Shown: positions 35,201-47,200 of the stretch, one piece after another
Position numbering within the stretch: position 1 is the stretch's first letter
Layout: the number at the start of each line of letters is the position of its first letter
Assembly (NCBI GenBank): GCA_033439295.1
Contig: JAVTLE010000008.1
Location: 2,790,001 to 2,854,000, forward strand
Source of the DNA: Deuterostichococcus epilithicus
Lineage: Eukaryota > Chlorophyta > Trebouxiophyceae > Prasiolales > Stichococcaceae
Direction of reading: 5' to 3'
Length of the DNA stretch: 64,000 bases
Program-made: the position numbers and the translations under genes
The notes under the pieces: model-generated
The model's input: only the letters and a program-made list of their open reading frames with translations
Databases searched by the model: none
Told to the model about the DNA's origin: nothing

Positions 35201-38200
35201 CCTTCTGATGCTGCCAGCGGGTCCGATGCAGACGACTCTAAGCCATTGACGTAGCCCTATATCTCATTATAATATATATATTGTGTCTGGAGACCCCTGT
35301 CTATGGAAATCATATATGAGCTCGGCTGTGTTCTTGTCACTGGGTGACCCGAGGCGCAGGCGCGCGGCGGCAGTCGCAGACGGCGGCGATGATGAGGCGC
35401 GGCAGCCTTGTGGGAGTACCGTTCGGCGCGCGGCGCGGCTCCGTGCTGCTGGATGGCCGTCAGGCGGTCACCGCACTGCAGGTGACATCCGATACAGTGT
35501 CCTGTTTCGTTCACGAACTTCATCCCTCTTTGTTTGCCTCTTGTCTTTACAGCACTAGACAACCCTCAGGATCAGGATGAGCCGCAGGATGTCGTGTCGT
35601 TGTGTGGTGTTGCTGGGCGGAGTGCTGCACTGCTGCGGACGCAGCCAGGGGCACACCATGCGGCTGGGTTAGAGCGAAACCAACCCAAACACTGCAGGAG
35701 CCCCCTCGCCCATTTAGTGCGCGTGTGACACGCCACAACTTCAGTATTGCATCAGTGGCGCAGCCGCCCGCCTGCACCTGCTCCTCCAAGCCTGTTCAGC
35801 TCTTTCACATACACACAGAGACCATGCTGCAGCAAGTAGGAATCAGGACCATTTCTGCTACCAATCCGATCATGACACCCTGCACGAGCTCGACAGCACA
35901 TGAGCACCTCGACACGAAAGCGACGACCGATCTGCGCGCCCAAGTCACAGGTGGTGGTCGCTGAGGCGGCTGTTGTGCGCATGGCGGGGCAAACCGCTGC
36001 GCCCGGCGGCGTCGCTGCCTTCCAGCATGACATGCCGCGCGCGGTGCCGCTGGCGCGATGGGACGCGGACGCGGCGGCGCTCCAGAAGCACGGCGTCCGC
36101 TTCTCCGGCTTCCTGGACGGTGAGGCATCCCTCTTGCCGTGCGGAACACGGGCCTCGCTGTTGGCAATCCTGGCGTCTGTCATCTAAGAACATGCGAATG
36201 CTTTTGCGCTTGGCATGTGATGCAGCCAGCTGCGGACCCGCCTGGACTGTTGGCACTCCGAAAACAAGTGGCCTCGGTGCCTGGAGATGGACATCAGGAG
36301 GGACCAGGTTGCAAAGTCAGTACAATCCGAGCTAGTGCATGTCGGTCAGCCAGTGCCTATTCATGGTCATATGTCTTCGATGATGGTTTGCGCAGACAAG
36401 CATTCCTCACAGCGCCGGCTACCCATGGTGTTGGCGCTGGTGAGGTCCTTGAAGTCTACCCCGACCACCCACAGCACTTCAAGATGTCAAAAATTCGGCA
36501 GTGGCTGCTGGCTCATCATAGAGGAACGATTAATGAAATCTGTTTGAAATCTGTCGATCTTGTCAGCCAAGCAGAGAAATCCCATCTGCTCACCCGCAGG
36601 TGTCGACGCCTTTGATGCTGGTCTGTTTGGCGTCTCCGCCGCGGAGGCAACCTTTCTGGACCCGCAGCAGCGGCTTCTGTTGGAGGCGGCGCACGTGGCG
36701 CTGTCGGCGTCAGGGCTGCGGCTGCAGCAGGGCTTCAGCGGCGCGGGCACTGACATCTCGGTCGCCGGCCCTAAGGCGCCGAATGCCAGGTGCTCAGATG
36801 GCTTTCTCGCAAAGATGTGCTGGACAAAGGGTGAAGGGCAAGAAACGTGTGGTTCCTTTGCACGACACACGTTAGAGGATCGTGAGATTACAACTGGCTT
36901 CAGCCGAGTCAAACTGTTGGCCCATACGAGCTGGGCGCTCGAGCTTTCCTCTGAACTGCCCATCGCATGACCGTCTGCGGACTGCCTGCCCGCCCAGGCC
37001 GCTGCAGCGCAGCGCCGCCGCCAACTGCGGCGTGTACATCGGCATATCCTACAACGAGTACATCGGACTGGCTGGTGCGGCGGCAGGCGTGTCCACCTAC
37101 ACCGCCACCGGCGGCAGCCTTTCCGTCGCTGCAGGTCAGGCAGCGCCTTCGGACCCTTTGAAAGGCTTTCGTGTGGGATTTGCGATTCCTTGTGCGATGT
37201 TGAGTGGGCCACGTAATGGCGTGACTTGGCGTGTGTCCACGGAAACCGCAGCCGCAGCATTGCCGCGTTTGCCGAGGCTGACTTGGTGATCCAGGGCTTG
37301 TCCTTGCCATTATGGGTCCTTCAGAACCTCAAAATCCGGAACAAACTATTATTGCGGAACCCGGCCTGCGCTGGTGTGTATGCGGTCTGGTGTGCTTTGC
37401 CTCTTGTGTTCGGCTCTGATGCCATACCTCGATCAGAAAAATCGGCAGCCCGCCAGCACATCAGCACATTGGCTCATCAGGGCACCCGCTGCATCTGCAT
37501 GCTGGGCTGTAACCAAGAGCGCATGCCAATGACCGGCCTGACGTCGGCCTGGCAATGATCAGCTGTCCATCGCAGGGCGCCTGTCCTGGCTGCAGGGGCT
37601 CAACGGCCAGTCTAGCGGCGCTCTGGTTTGCCACCTCAGGCATGGTGGCACATCCGAGCTCAGACCAGTCCTTCCTTTCACTGCAGGGCGCCTATCCTAC
37701 CTGTACGGCTTGAACGGCCCGTCCATCGCCATCGACACCGCCTGCTCCTCATCCCTGGTGGCGGTGAGCACCGCCCGCAACAGCCTGCTGCTGGGCGTGG
37801 CGGGCGGTGCGCTCGCCGGCGGCATCACGCTGCTGCTCAGCCCCACCACCATGGCGATGTATGCAGTGGCAGGTGCGGGACCGGGCTTGCGGCTTTGGCA
37901 CCCTGAAATACCTACAGTGCTCAGTCTTGTGCCTGCAGCATGAGGGCCAGCGAGCAGACCTCGGCGCCTGTCAATGGTGTCATCCCTGCCAACTGCCGCT
38001 TGGATGGCAAAGCCATTCCACAGGCATCTGGAATGGCTGAGCTCACCCAATGGCAGTCAGTCAGGAATTCCCATCAAAACCCGCGCCCACATAGCCTGCA
38101 TTGGTGCCATGCACAACAGATCGAGCCATGTTCTTCAGTCGTAAACCTCTTGCTCCTCTAGTATTCAGGGAGTAAGAAGCAGTTTGCCGACTGAATTCGA

Positions 38201-41200
38201 CCATGCATTTATAAGGCTTTCCTGTACAAGTTCCAACAGGGTTTGCTCTCCATGTGGCTGATGTCTGCCTTGCATGGAACCCTCCGACCAGGCATGCTGG
38301 CAGTGGACGGCCGGTGCAAGACCGTGGACGCCGGCGCCGACGGCTACATGCGATCCGAGGGACTCGGCCTGGTGGCGCTGCGCTGCTTGTCCTCCCTGGA
38401 TCCAGAAGCAGGAAGCGGCGGAGGCAATGGATGCGCTGGAAGCACCGGCAGCTGCGGCGGCCACATCCTGGTGTCCGGCTCGGCGGTCAATCAGGACGGC
38501 CGGTCCAGCGGCCTGACGGCGCCAAACGGACCCAGCCAGCAGAACCTCATCCGAACGGCGCTGGCAAACGCACACCTGCCGGCACACATGGTGCGTTCCT
38601 GGTTCTGCTTGAGCCTGTGGACCAGGCCTCGCCAGTCGGCAGGCCACAGTCTTCTGCATCACGCCTGTTCTCGTGGCAATCTGGGCATCCAGCCCCCAAT
38701 CTTGGCATTTACTCAACCTGCCGCGGTGCCGGCGCATGTTTCGTTGGCGACAACATCTTTTCACAGCCACAGCCACAGGGCTGTGGCTGTGGCTGTGCAA
38801 TTTTGAGGGTCTCCAAGGGCAGCATGTTCTCTGGCCCTGCGGCGGCCGTGCATGCATCAAAGTGCCACAACAAGCACGAGGCCTCTGTTCGTTGTCATGC
38901 TCCGGGCTTCGCACCAACGTTCCAACGTGCAGTGTTGCCATTTCTTGCCCGTCCCCGGCCCTTCGCAGCAGCTCCACACAAACACCAAGCAGATGCTAGA
39001 TCTAGTGATAAGATCAGGGCCCTAGGGACTGTTGTCGTGTGGTTGTGTGGAACTGCAAGGGTTTTACAGGCGCAAGCTTGCGAAAAAAAAATCTGTCCTG
39101 CAGGTGGGCACGCTTCAGATGCACGGCACCGGCACGCCGCTGGGCGACCCCATCGAGGTGAACGCGGCGCTGGCAGCACTGCTTCCAGCATCTGGCGCTG
39201 CCCGGGAGCAAACGCCCCTGGTGCTGGCGGCGGCAAAGTCGGCGGCGGGCCACGCTGAGGCGGCCGCCGGCATGGTCGGTTTTGCGGCGGCGGCGCTGGC
39301 GGTGGAGGGATGCAATCACCCGGGCATCCTGCACCTGAGGTACGAGCTCACGACTGAAACAAAGTGATACAAGGTGTACTGGTATATACATCTTTGACCG
39401 ACAAAACACTGTATTGCTGCAGCACCTAGAGTTAGTGCCTGCGGCTGATGTGGCCACTGGGTTTGTCCTCCCCATCATGCCTTTCTTGAGCCTCCGACTT
39501 GTTCAAAGAGGAGCCTTGAGCCTTCACAAACTATATATGTGTAAGACCCACTGTACTCTGCCAGCTCCTCTCAAGAGTTGCCCCCGTGCCCACGCCTGCA
39601 GGTCCATCAACCCGCACATCACGCCGACCCTGGACGCTTTCCGCCGCCGCCCCACCCGCGCGTCGTCAGCTAGTGGAGACACACGGCTCGGCGGCCTGGC
39701 AACGTATGCACCGCGGCAAGGCGGCGCGACGCCGGCGGCCGGCTGCGGCGACCGCTCAGTGTTGGGCATCAGCTCCTTTGCTTTCCAGGTCAGGGACTGA
39801 TGCACGAGCTCGTTCGTACTTTGTATCATGTAACGGAGCGTCAGACCCTGTACACCTGCCAGATGGAGGAACAGCCAGCCCCTGCCTGATATCCACAAAG
39901 CCCGATGGCCGAGCAGCGGGAGACCAGGAGAGCGAGGCAAAAAATTCTTTGCTGCACGGGATTGTCCACTTGCGCAACCCCGCATGCTCGGAGATCGCTG
40001 TCACAAATCCAGTCCACAGAGCTGGGCTCCGGGCAGGGCCATGCCACCGACTGCGCAGCCCGGCGCGCAGGGACAGTGGCTATGCCCCCGTACCTGGGTG
40101 GCACCCGCCATCCAATGTGCGACGGATGGTCGACTGTTCCTGCGTTTGGCCATGATGGTCGGTGGCATGCCTCGCAGCTTGCATCCAGTAGGCCAGTTTG
40201 TGCACAAAATCAGGCGCGAGACTCATGTCAGCTGGGTCTCCGGCAGGGCACCAACGCCTATGTCACCCTGGTGACGGCCGGCGTCGAATGCATCAAGCAG
40301 GGCCACCAGACTGTGTTTGTAATCGAGCTTGCGACTCATGTCAGCTAAATTGCCCGCAGGGCACCAACGCCCACGTCACCCTGGAGACGGCCGGCGTCGA
40401 CTTCGACGCTTCCGCATTCGCCGGGCGGCCCTTCGTCTGGCGGCGGGCGGCGTTTTGGTTCGCACCGGCGCCGCACACGCTGCAGCGCCAGGGCGTTGCT
40501 GTGCTGGCAGGTTCGCTGGTGTATACAGGCGGTGCACCGGTCACCCTGCTACTGCCGGGTGTCCAGGGCGCTGCTGGTGGCCTCGTTGCTGGGGCTAAAC
40601 TGTAACCTTTAAGGCCTTGCGGCGGTTTCTATGTAGCCATGCAAACTCAGGCGGTCAGGCGCGGCTCACCTGCTGCTGCCGCGCGGCTCCTGCGACTGTG
40701 TTTCCCTGTTTGTGGCCGCAGCGTGTGCACATATGAGACGCGGTGTGTGCGCCGTGCGTCGCATCGCTCGCACAATCATGTTTGTCTGTCCAGCTTTCCA
40801 GGCGTGCCAGCTGCAGTGGATCGTAAGGCATTGATGAGACGATTTGGAGAATGGGTATGCGCAGCCACTCACATGGGGCTGCAAGCTGCCCATGCTCGAG
40901 TTTACCTGGCGCCCCTGCTGACCTCTGCTATGCGCCAAGCCGTGCCGGGCCTCTTTGTCACGGCGAGGGTCACAGCGAGGGTTGCTAGACAACGTAGCCA
41001 AGCTGGCAAAGTGTTCGCACAAGAGAAACCCGATATTAATGATGAGCCTGATTCTCGATGCGGCCTAGAGCAATGGCCTCCCTGCTGCAGGCATGCTGCT
41101 GCGCTGGGAGGCCTGCGTTGGCGGCTGTGCTGGCACGGCGGTCCTGATCGACTGCCGGCGCAATGGCGGTGCGTTGCTGCCACCGGCGGCGGGCCTGGAG

Positions 41201-44200
41201 ATGGCATGGGCCGGGCTGTGCTCGACGGCGTATGGCACACAGCTCAGGCACAGGTTCGCGAGCAATTTTCGACAATGCTTGAAGTCCACGATTTGAGTCT
41301 TGTCACCGCTGCTGTTGCTTGCTAGCTGCCATAGTTGCGGCTTTAGGATATGACAATCTAGTATCGGTCCCTTGAAGGGGTTTAGGCCGTGCAATGAACC
41401 AGACCAGTGGATGGATTGGAATCACAGACGGGGGCTGACAAGCAAGGCCTCTCATGCGATGTTCGGCAGGCTGCAGCTGGCGGACATGGCGGTGCAACCG
41501 GTGGCGACACCCACCCGCGCTGCCGCCTTCTTGCTCGGCTGCACGCTGGACAGCCGCCGCGGTAGCATTCATGTCACGGCTCAGTTACAGCCTGGCAGCA
41601 CGGACAGCAACCAGCTGCAGCCGCAGCAGCCGGCTGCGGCGTTCCTGAGCGCCTCGGTCGCCCGCGCCGGGCCGCTGCCGATCATGCCCGGCATCAGAGC
41701 CACAGGCGCCACCCGCCCAGCAGCGGCAGCTGCAGCGCAGGGCAGCAGCGGCGGCAGCTCAATCAGCGTGGGTAACAGGCGGCACGCTGCCGCGGTCCTG
41801 GCGGCGGCAGCAAACCTGCTGGCCGCCATTGGGCTCAGACGGCGGTTGGCGGCCGGTGCCACGTCAGCGACGGTCGACCGGCCGCAGCAGCCGCACGCAC
41901 AGGATGCAGGCATGCGTCTACTTGACCTGTGGCATGCTTTGTCTTATCGCCGTAGGGGCACCACCACCAAAAGCATGCTGGCAGACGCTGGGAGATGCAT
42001 GTCAGCGGCATATGCGGAGTGTGCTACCTTATGTGCCTGCCATGATGTGCCCGGGACAGGTGCACATCCTCCTGCCGCACTTCTTCGATGTCTTGACAGG
42101 CTGCGCCTTTGTTGATCGTGCTGTATGATCTGCCATAATCCACGACGTCACATTCTCAGTTGTTCACGTGCATTGCCCGTAGGGTACCACACCCACCCGG
42201 CCACCCTCGACGCCGCCTTCCAGGCAGCGCTGCTGGCACGCGACACCACGGCAGCACACGCTGCAGAGGCGGAGGCGGAAGGCGCAGTTGGCTGCTGGTC
42301 AGTGCCGCTGCGGGAGCAGCTGGTGTCTCTGCGCTCCTTTTTGCCGGCAGCTGACGAGGCAGCAGGAAGCAGTGCGGCGGCAGGAAGCAGCTCGTCTTCC
42401 AGGACAGCGCCCTGCCGCCTGGGTGCAACCGCAGCAGCCGCCCACCTGCAACAGGGCAAAGGCGGCGGCCCACTGGCGCAGCTTCGGGGCGTGGTCTTCG
42501 CACAGCAGCAGCAGGTCAGTGGAGCCTCAGAAGCGGCGGTCGCAGCAGCTGCACATGCCAGCGGCAGCACGGCGGCAGCCAGCTTTCTGTACCAGACAGT
42601 CTGGGCGGCGGACGGCTGCGAGGCGGCTAGCGAGTCGAATGTCAGCAGCCGGCAGGCAGCGCCGCTGTCGGGCCATCGCCACAGGCTGGTGATGTGCTCA
42701 GCGGCCCGTGGCAGGCGAAGCGTGCAGTTTCGAATACAGCAGCCGGAGGCTGCGACAGCAATGGCGGCGATGGCAGCGTTACAGCAGTCCGCAGCCCGAG
42801 GGGACACTCAGGTGGGTAGCAGCTGGCACCGCAGCAACCAGGCGGGGTGTCCAGGTTGCTGGTCACAACGCGGCCAGGCCACCCTTCTGCAAAAGGCTGT
42901 GGCACAGCCCAGGCGAGCACACCCGGGTGTGAGCAGCCCCTGCAGAGAACGTGCTTCATCTCTGCTTTCCTGTGGCTGCGAAACGGACGACTGCTCCCTG
43001 GCATGTGCAGGTGGCGCTGACGACGGCAGGCAGCGGCGCCGCCGGCCCGCAGCCATGCGCGCCGCAGCCCTGCAGGCTGCGGGGCGCTGCGGCGCTGGCC
43101 GGCATGCTGCGCGTGGCGGCAACGGAGCGACCAGACGCCGCCTGGTCGGCCGGCGACGGCACCATCGGCCAGGCATGTCGTAGGTCACACACTCGCGCCC
43201 CACTTCAGGCAGGAGTCCAGCTGGCGAACAACGACGCAGGTCGTCTGTGTTTCTGCTGCTCAGGGCAGAGGTATTGCCAAGTGCGAGTTTGTGTGGCCCA
43301 AGGTGCCACTGCAATCTTCAACCAACGGCGCTCCTCCACAAGTCCTCTTCGCCCCACTGCTTATCAAATGTGAATCTGAGAATGATCGACTGCAGAAGGC
43401 AGAATGCATCTGCTGCAGAAAACTGGACCTCTTCACTGCTGCTGCTGCCGCCGTATAGCTTGACCGCGAAGATGTCGAAATTTCTGCTGCAGGGCTCGCT
43501 GCTGCATATGTTACAATGCAATTGGCACGTGCCCAGCGCAGCTTGCTCAGCGGCTAGCAGGAGACTCCCCACCCTGTCCTGACATATTTTCGTACCAATG
43601 AGCAGCCGCAGCAGCCACCACCTGTGCCCCAGTCTGTAAGCGGAAGCTGTACAGCGCTCTTGATGCATTTCTTGAGTGCATCGTAGGTGCCACTCGGCCT
43701 TTGGAGCGCACAGCTCGGCGGCTTTGGGCAGCGGTCAGCTGCCGGCGTCCGTTCCAGCCCCGGCTTGGTGCCCTGGACGCCGACGGCTGCGGCTGGCGGC
43801 CAGCCATTCTCAGCGACAGCAGCTGGTCTCGCCGCGCAGTGCACGGCACAGCCGGCAGCGTGGCTGATCAGCGGCGGCGCTGGCGCGCTGGGCCTGCTGA
43901 CGGCTGTCTGGCTGGTGGGCGCCGCCGGCGGGGTAGGTTGCGATGGCACCGCAGGTCACCACGACCCGGCAGGCCCTGGAGGCTATGGCAGCGGCGGCTC
44001 AGCTGCCGGCAGGCTGCGGCTGGTGCTGACGTCGCGCAGCGGCAGGTTCGCGGCAGCGCAGCAGGGCGGCCTGGCGACGCAGCTGTGCGCCGGCAGCGGC
44101 CCCTTCTCCAGCTGCTGCGTCACCCTCGCACGGCGCGTCCTCTGAGTCGTCCAACAGAGACTGCGACCGGCGAAGTTCTGCTGTAGATGTCTGAGCTCTG

Positions 44201-47200
44201 TGCAGGGTTTCTTGTGCATGGCGCATTCATCCAGGATCCCGCGCACCTGCTGGTGTGCCAACGGAATGCCCCTGACCTGAAATCCCTGCAGAAACTGAAC
44301 ACCCGAGGCCAACATGGGATCCCTCCGCACATGGCTGCCCGCAGGTGCGACGTAGGCGTTTTCGAGGAGAGTGTTGCAGCTGCGGAAGCCGCGGCAGGCG
44401 CCGGCGCTGCCGTCGGCCTGGCGCATGCGGCGGGCGTACTGCAGGATGCCATGCTGGCCAACCAGACGCCGGCGCACGTGCGCGCCGTGTTTGCACCTAA
44501 GGTCGCCGGCGCGAATGGCCTCATACGGGTGAGCATTGTCAAGCCACTGCTGGTGCACAGGTTGATTGGCAAAGCATTCGCTTCCTCAAGACAGCAGGGG
44601 CGACTTGTGCACTTGCACCAGGCTACCGTCCACAGCACTTGGCTAACCTCAAGGCCGGGCCATAGTCATCTTGTGTCCTCAGAGGGGTCCAGAGCGATGC
44701 CACTGTGTCAAGCGGGTCTCGCACCGAAACTCTCGCCTGCCCTTGCTGCTGCACCATTTTGGAGGCCCCATGCCCAAGCTTGAAGATGCAGTTCTGCATA
44801 TTGTCTGTCTTGCATGAAATTCGATACCAGCTTGCAGGTCGCCTTGGTGTTCAAGCGCAGCTGCGGTTCAAGGTCCAAGCTCCTTGTCTCGGCTTTGCCC
44901 AGAGCACGAAAATGGCCTGCAAGCCTGACTTGCTTGCAAGCTTCGGGTCAGAAATACTTCCCTGCTTCCTGCAGGAGGCAATGCATCATGCAGCAAAAAT
45001 GGTGGACTGCACGGCACGCTATCAAGAGAGACACTCACTGACACGGCCAGTTTTGCAGGCCCGTGCGGCTTAACAACATGCAGCATGCTCTTCTTCGGTG
45101 TTGCTGTGCGCTATCTCGCATGCCATCTTTTCCAGTACTTTGACAAGGCTCCCTGGCACGGTTTGCAGGCCCTGCACGGCACGGCGGTGGCTCAGCGAGT
45201 GCTATTCAGCAGCGTTGCCGCGCTGACGGGTCCGGCGGGCTCCGCAAACTATGCGGCCGCAAACGCCACTCTGGACGCCGCATCGGCGGGCCTGCAGGCG
45301 CAAGGTGCGCATTAAACGACCTGAAACGCCCCCTGTGAAACACCGCCTGTGCGGAACGCTCCCAACAGCCATGTACTGAGCTTGATAGCTGTGCCAAGCA
45401 CTGAAACTCGCAGGTGATGCGGCTGTGGCGGCGGCGGCGCTGGCCATGCTGGTGTCACAGTGCAGAGTGACAGGCGCAGGCAGGGCCAGAGGCTGCTCCT
45501 GGTCGCCGGCATCGGCGGCCTGGTGGACAGCTTCACCCACCCTGTGCCTGCCGTTAGAGGGCCTTCTGTCACTGCACAGGCGTGGCGTGCGTACGCATGG
45601 GTCTACACAATTCTGAACAGCAAATATCATCAATCGAATTAATGCACAATAAGGGGTCAATCGCTCATCAGCGAGCCTGGCTGCCCCTGCGCAGGCGAGG
45701 CGTGCACAAGTGTGCAGTGGGGCGCCTGGGGCGGCGTCGGCATGGTGGCCGACAGCGCCGCGGTGCTGAGCCGCATGCTGCGCGCCGGCATCGGCACGGT
45801 GGCGCCGGCGGCGGGCCTGGCGGCGCTTGCGGCCGTCCTGGCGCAGCGGCGGCCGCTGGCGCAGGTGCGCGGGTACTGAAATACATAGAGTCGTACAGCG
45901 TGTGCTTCGTTGTCGGTAGTGCCAGCCTGCAAGATCGTTACACAGCCGGGCCAGTGGATGCAAAGGGTGTGCAGGTGCACACCCAAATCGATGGGTACGA
46001 TCTGGGAACAGTGAAATGCAAGTGGTACTGGCACACAGCGCAATCCATCGACCTGTGCAGCCTTTGTGCGATGCGGCGGACAGTCGTTGTCTTGCTGTTG
46101 CGGTCCCAGTCACTCGCTGGTGGGTTCGCCGCGCATGCGCGACTGCCACGCTGTTGTTCCAGGTTGCACCGGCAGCATCTGCAACGATATCACGGAGTTC
46201 AGGCTGCATCCGTATGCACAGCTCATCGGTTGCACAATGGCTCTCATCAGGTTGAGCGCAGCTGATTTGGGCACCTCAAGTCATCTGCGTATTCTGCGCA
46301 GTCAAATGCCTGGCATCTGGACTGCGAGTCCCGGCGGCAGGCCAAGTAAACTAGCAGACTAGCAGGAGATGGTGTGCGCTTGCGGTCATACTACCATGGT
46401 GGCATACGGTAGCCGCAGCAGGTTACCATGTAGTTGTTTCCAGTCTTTCCAAAAATGATATCCATACGATTTCCGATGCAGGTGTCAGCGGTGCCTTTCG
46501 AGTGGCCTGTCTTCCTGCGGGACGCCCGCCAGGCAGCGCAGCCTTTCTATGCTGCCTTCCTTCCGGCAGCCGGCGCGTCGCAGCCACATCGCCTGCCGCC
46601 GCCACCGCCCCACAGACCGNGCTCGCAGCAGCCGGAGCGGCCGCCGCCGGACGCCGCGCGGCTGTCTGAGGCGGCGGTGGCGGCTGCGGTGGCCTGTGCG
46701 GTGCGGGCGGCGCTGGGGGAGGATGTCGAAAGCAGCGCACCGCTGCTGCAGGCGGGCCTCGACTCCCTAGGTGGCCGCCCGCTGCTGCACAACTCGGACT
46801 CGGATCACGACCCTGGTTGCTGTCAGCCGCAAAGCACTCCTCCGCAACAGGCTTCCATCACACAAGCCTCTATGAAAGCCATGCCTGCCAGGCTTGGTTC
46901 CCCCTGTCACAGTGTCTCTGGCCGCTCCCCCTGAAGCTGACAACCTCAAACAACACTGCATCTCGCGGCCTATAGCTGCGTTTGGGTCTGCTGCGGCGTG
47001 CAAGGTTGCCAGCTGTTTTAGGGTTTATGGTTAAGGGTTTCATGTCCTGCTGAGCAGGCGCGGTGGAGCTGCGCAACACCATCAGCCGGGCGCTGGGCCT
47101 GGAGCTACCGGGCACCTTAGTGTTCAACTGCCCGACGGCGGCCGACATCATCAGCAACATCCTAACCAACTTCCGACTTCCAGCCGCTGGCTTCCCATCC

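Larger units (their letters stand above)
35951..40510 (+). other. PKS module 1: ketosynthase KS1
   Basis: Condenses the loaded acyl chain with a malonyl-ACP extender. Exons: 35951-36119 ([17 protein letters not shown]), 36600-36789 (FDPQ-type [10 protein letters not shown]), 37008-37134 ([11 protein letters not shown]), 37687-37872 (active site [12 protein letters not shown]), 38292-38590 ([23 protein letters not shown]), 39104-39339 ([15 protein letters not shown] and [13 protein letters not shown]), 39602-39788 ([18 protein letters not shown]) and 40360-40510 ([12 protein letters not shown]). Catalytic Cys, His and His are all present and the phases join. The last exon runs directly into [17 protein letters not shown], the entry to a DH domain, leaving no space for an AT. 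Confidence 0.9.
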
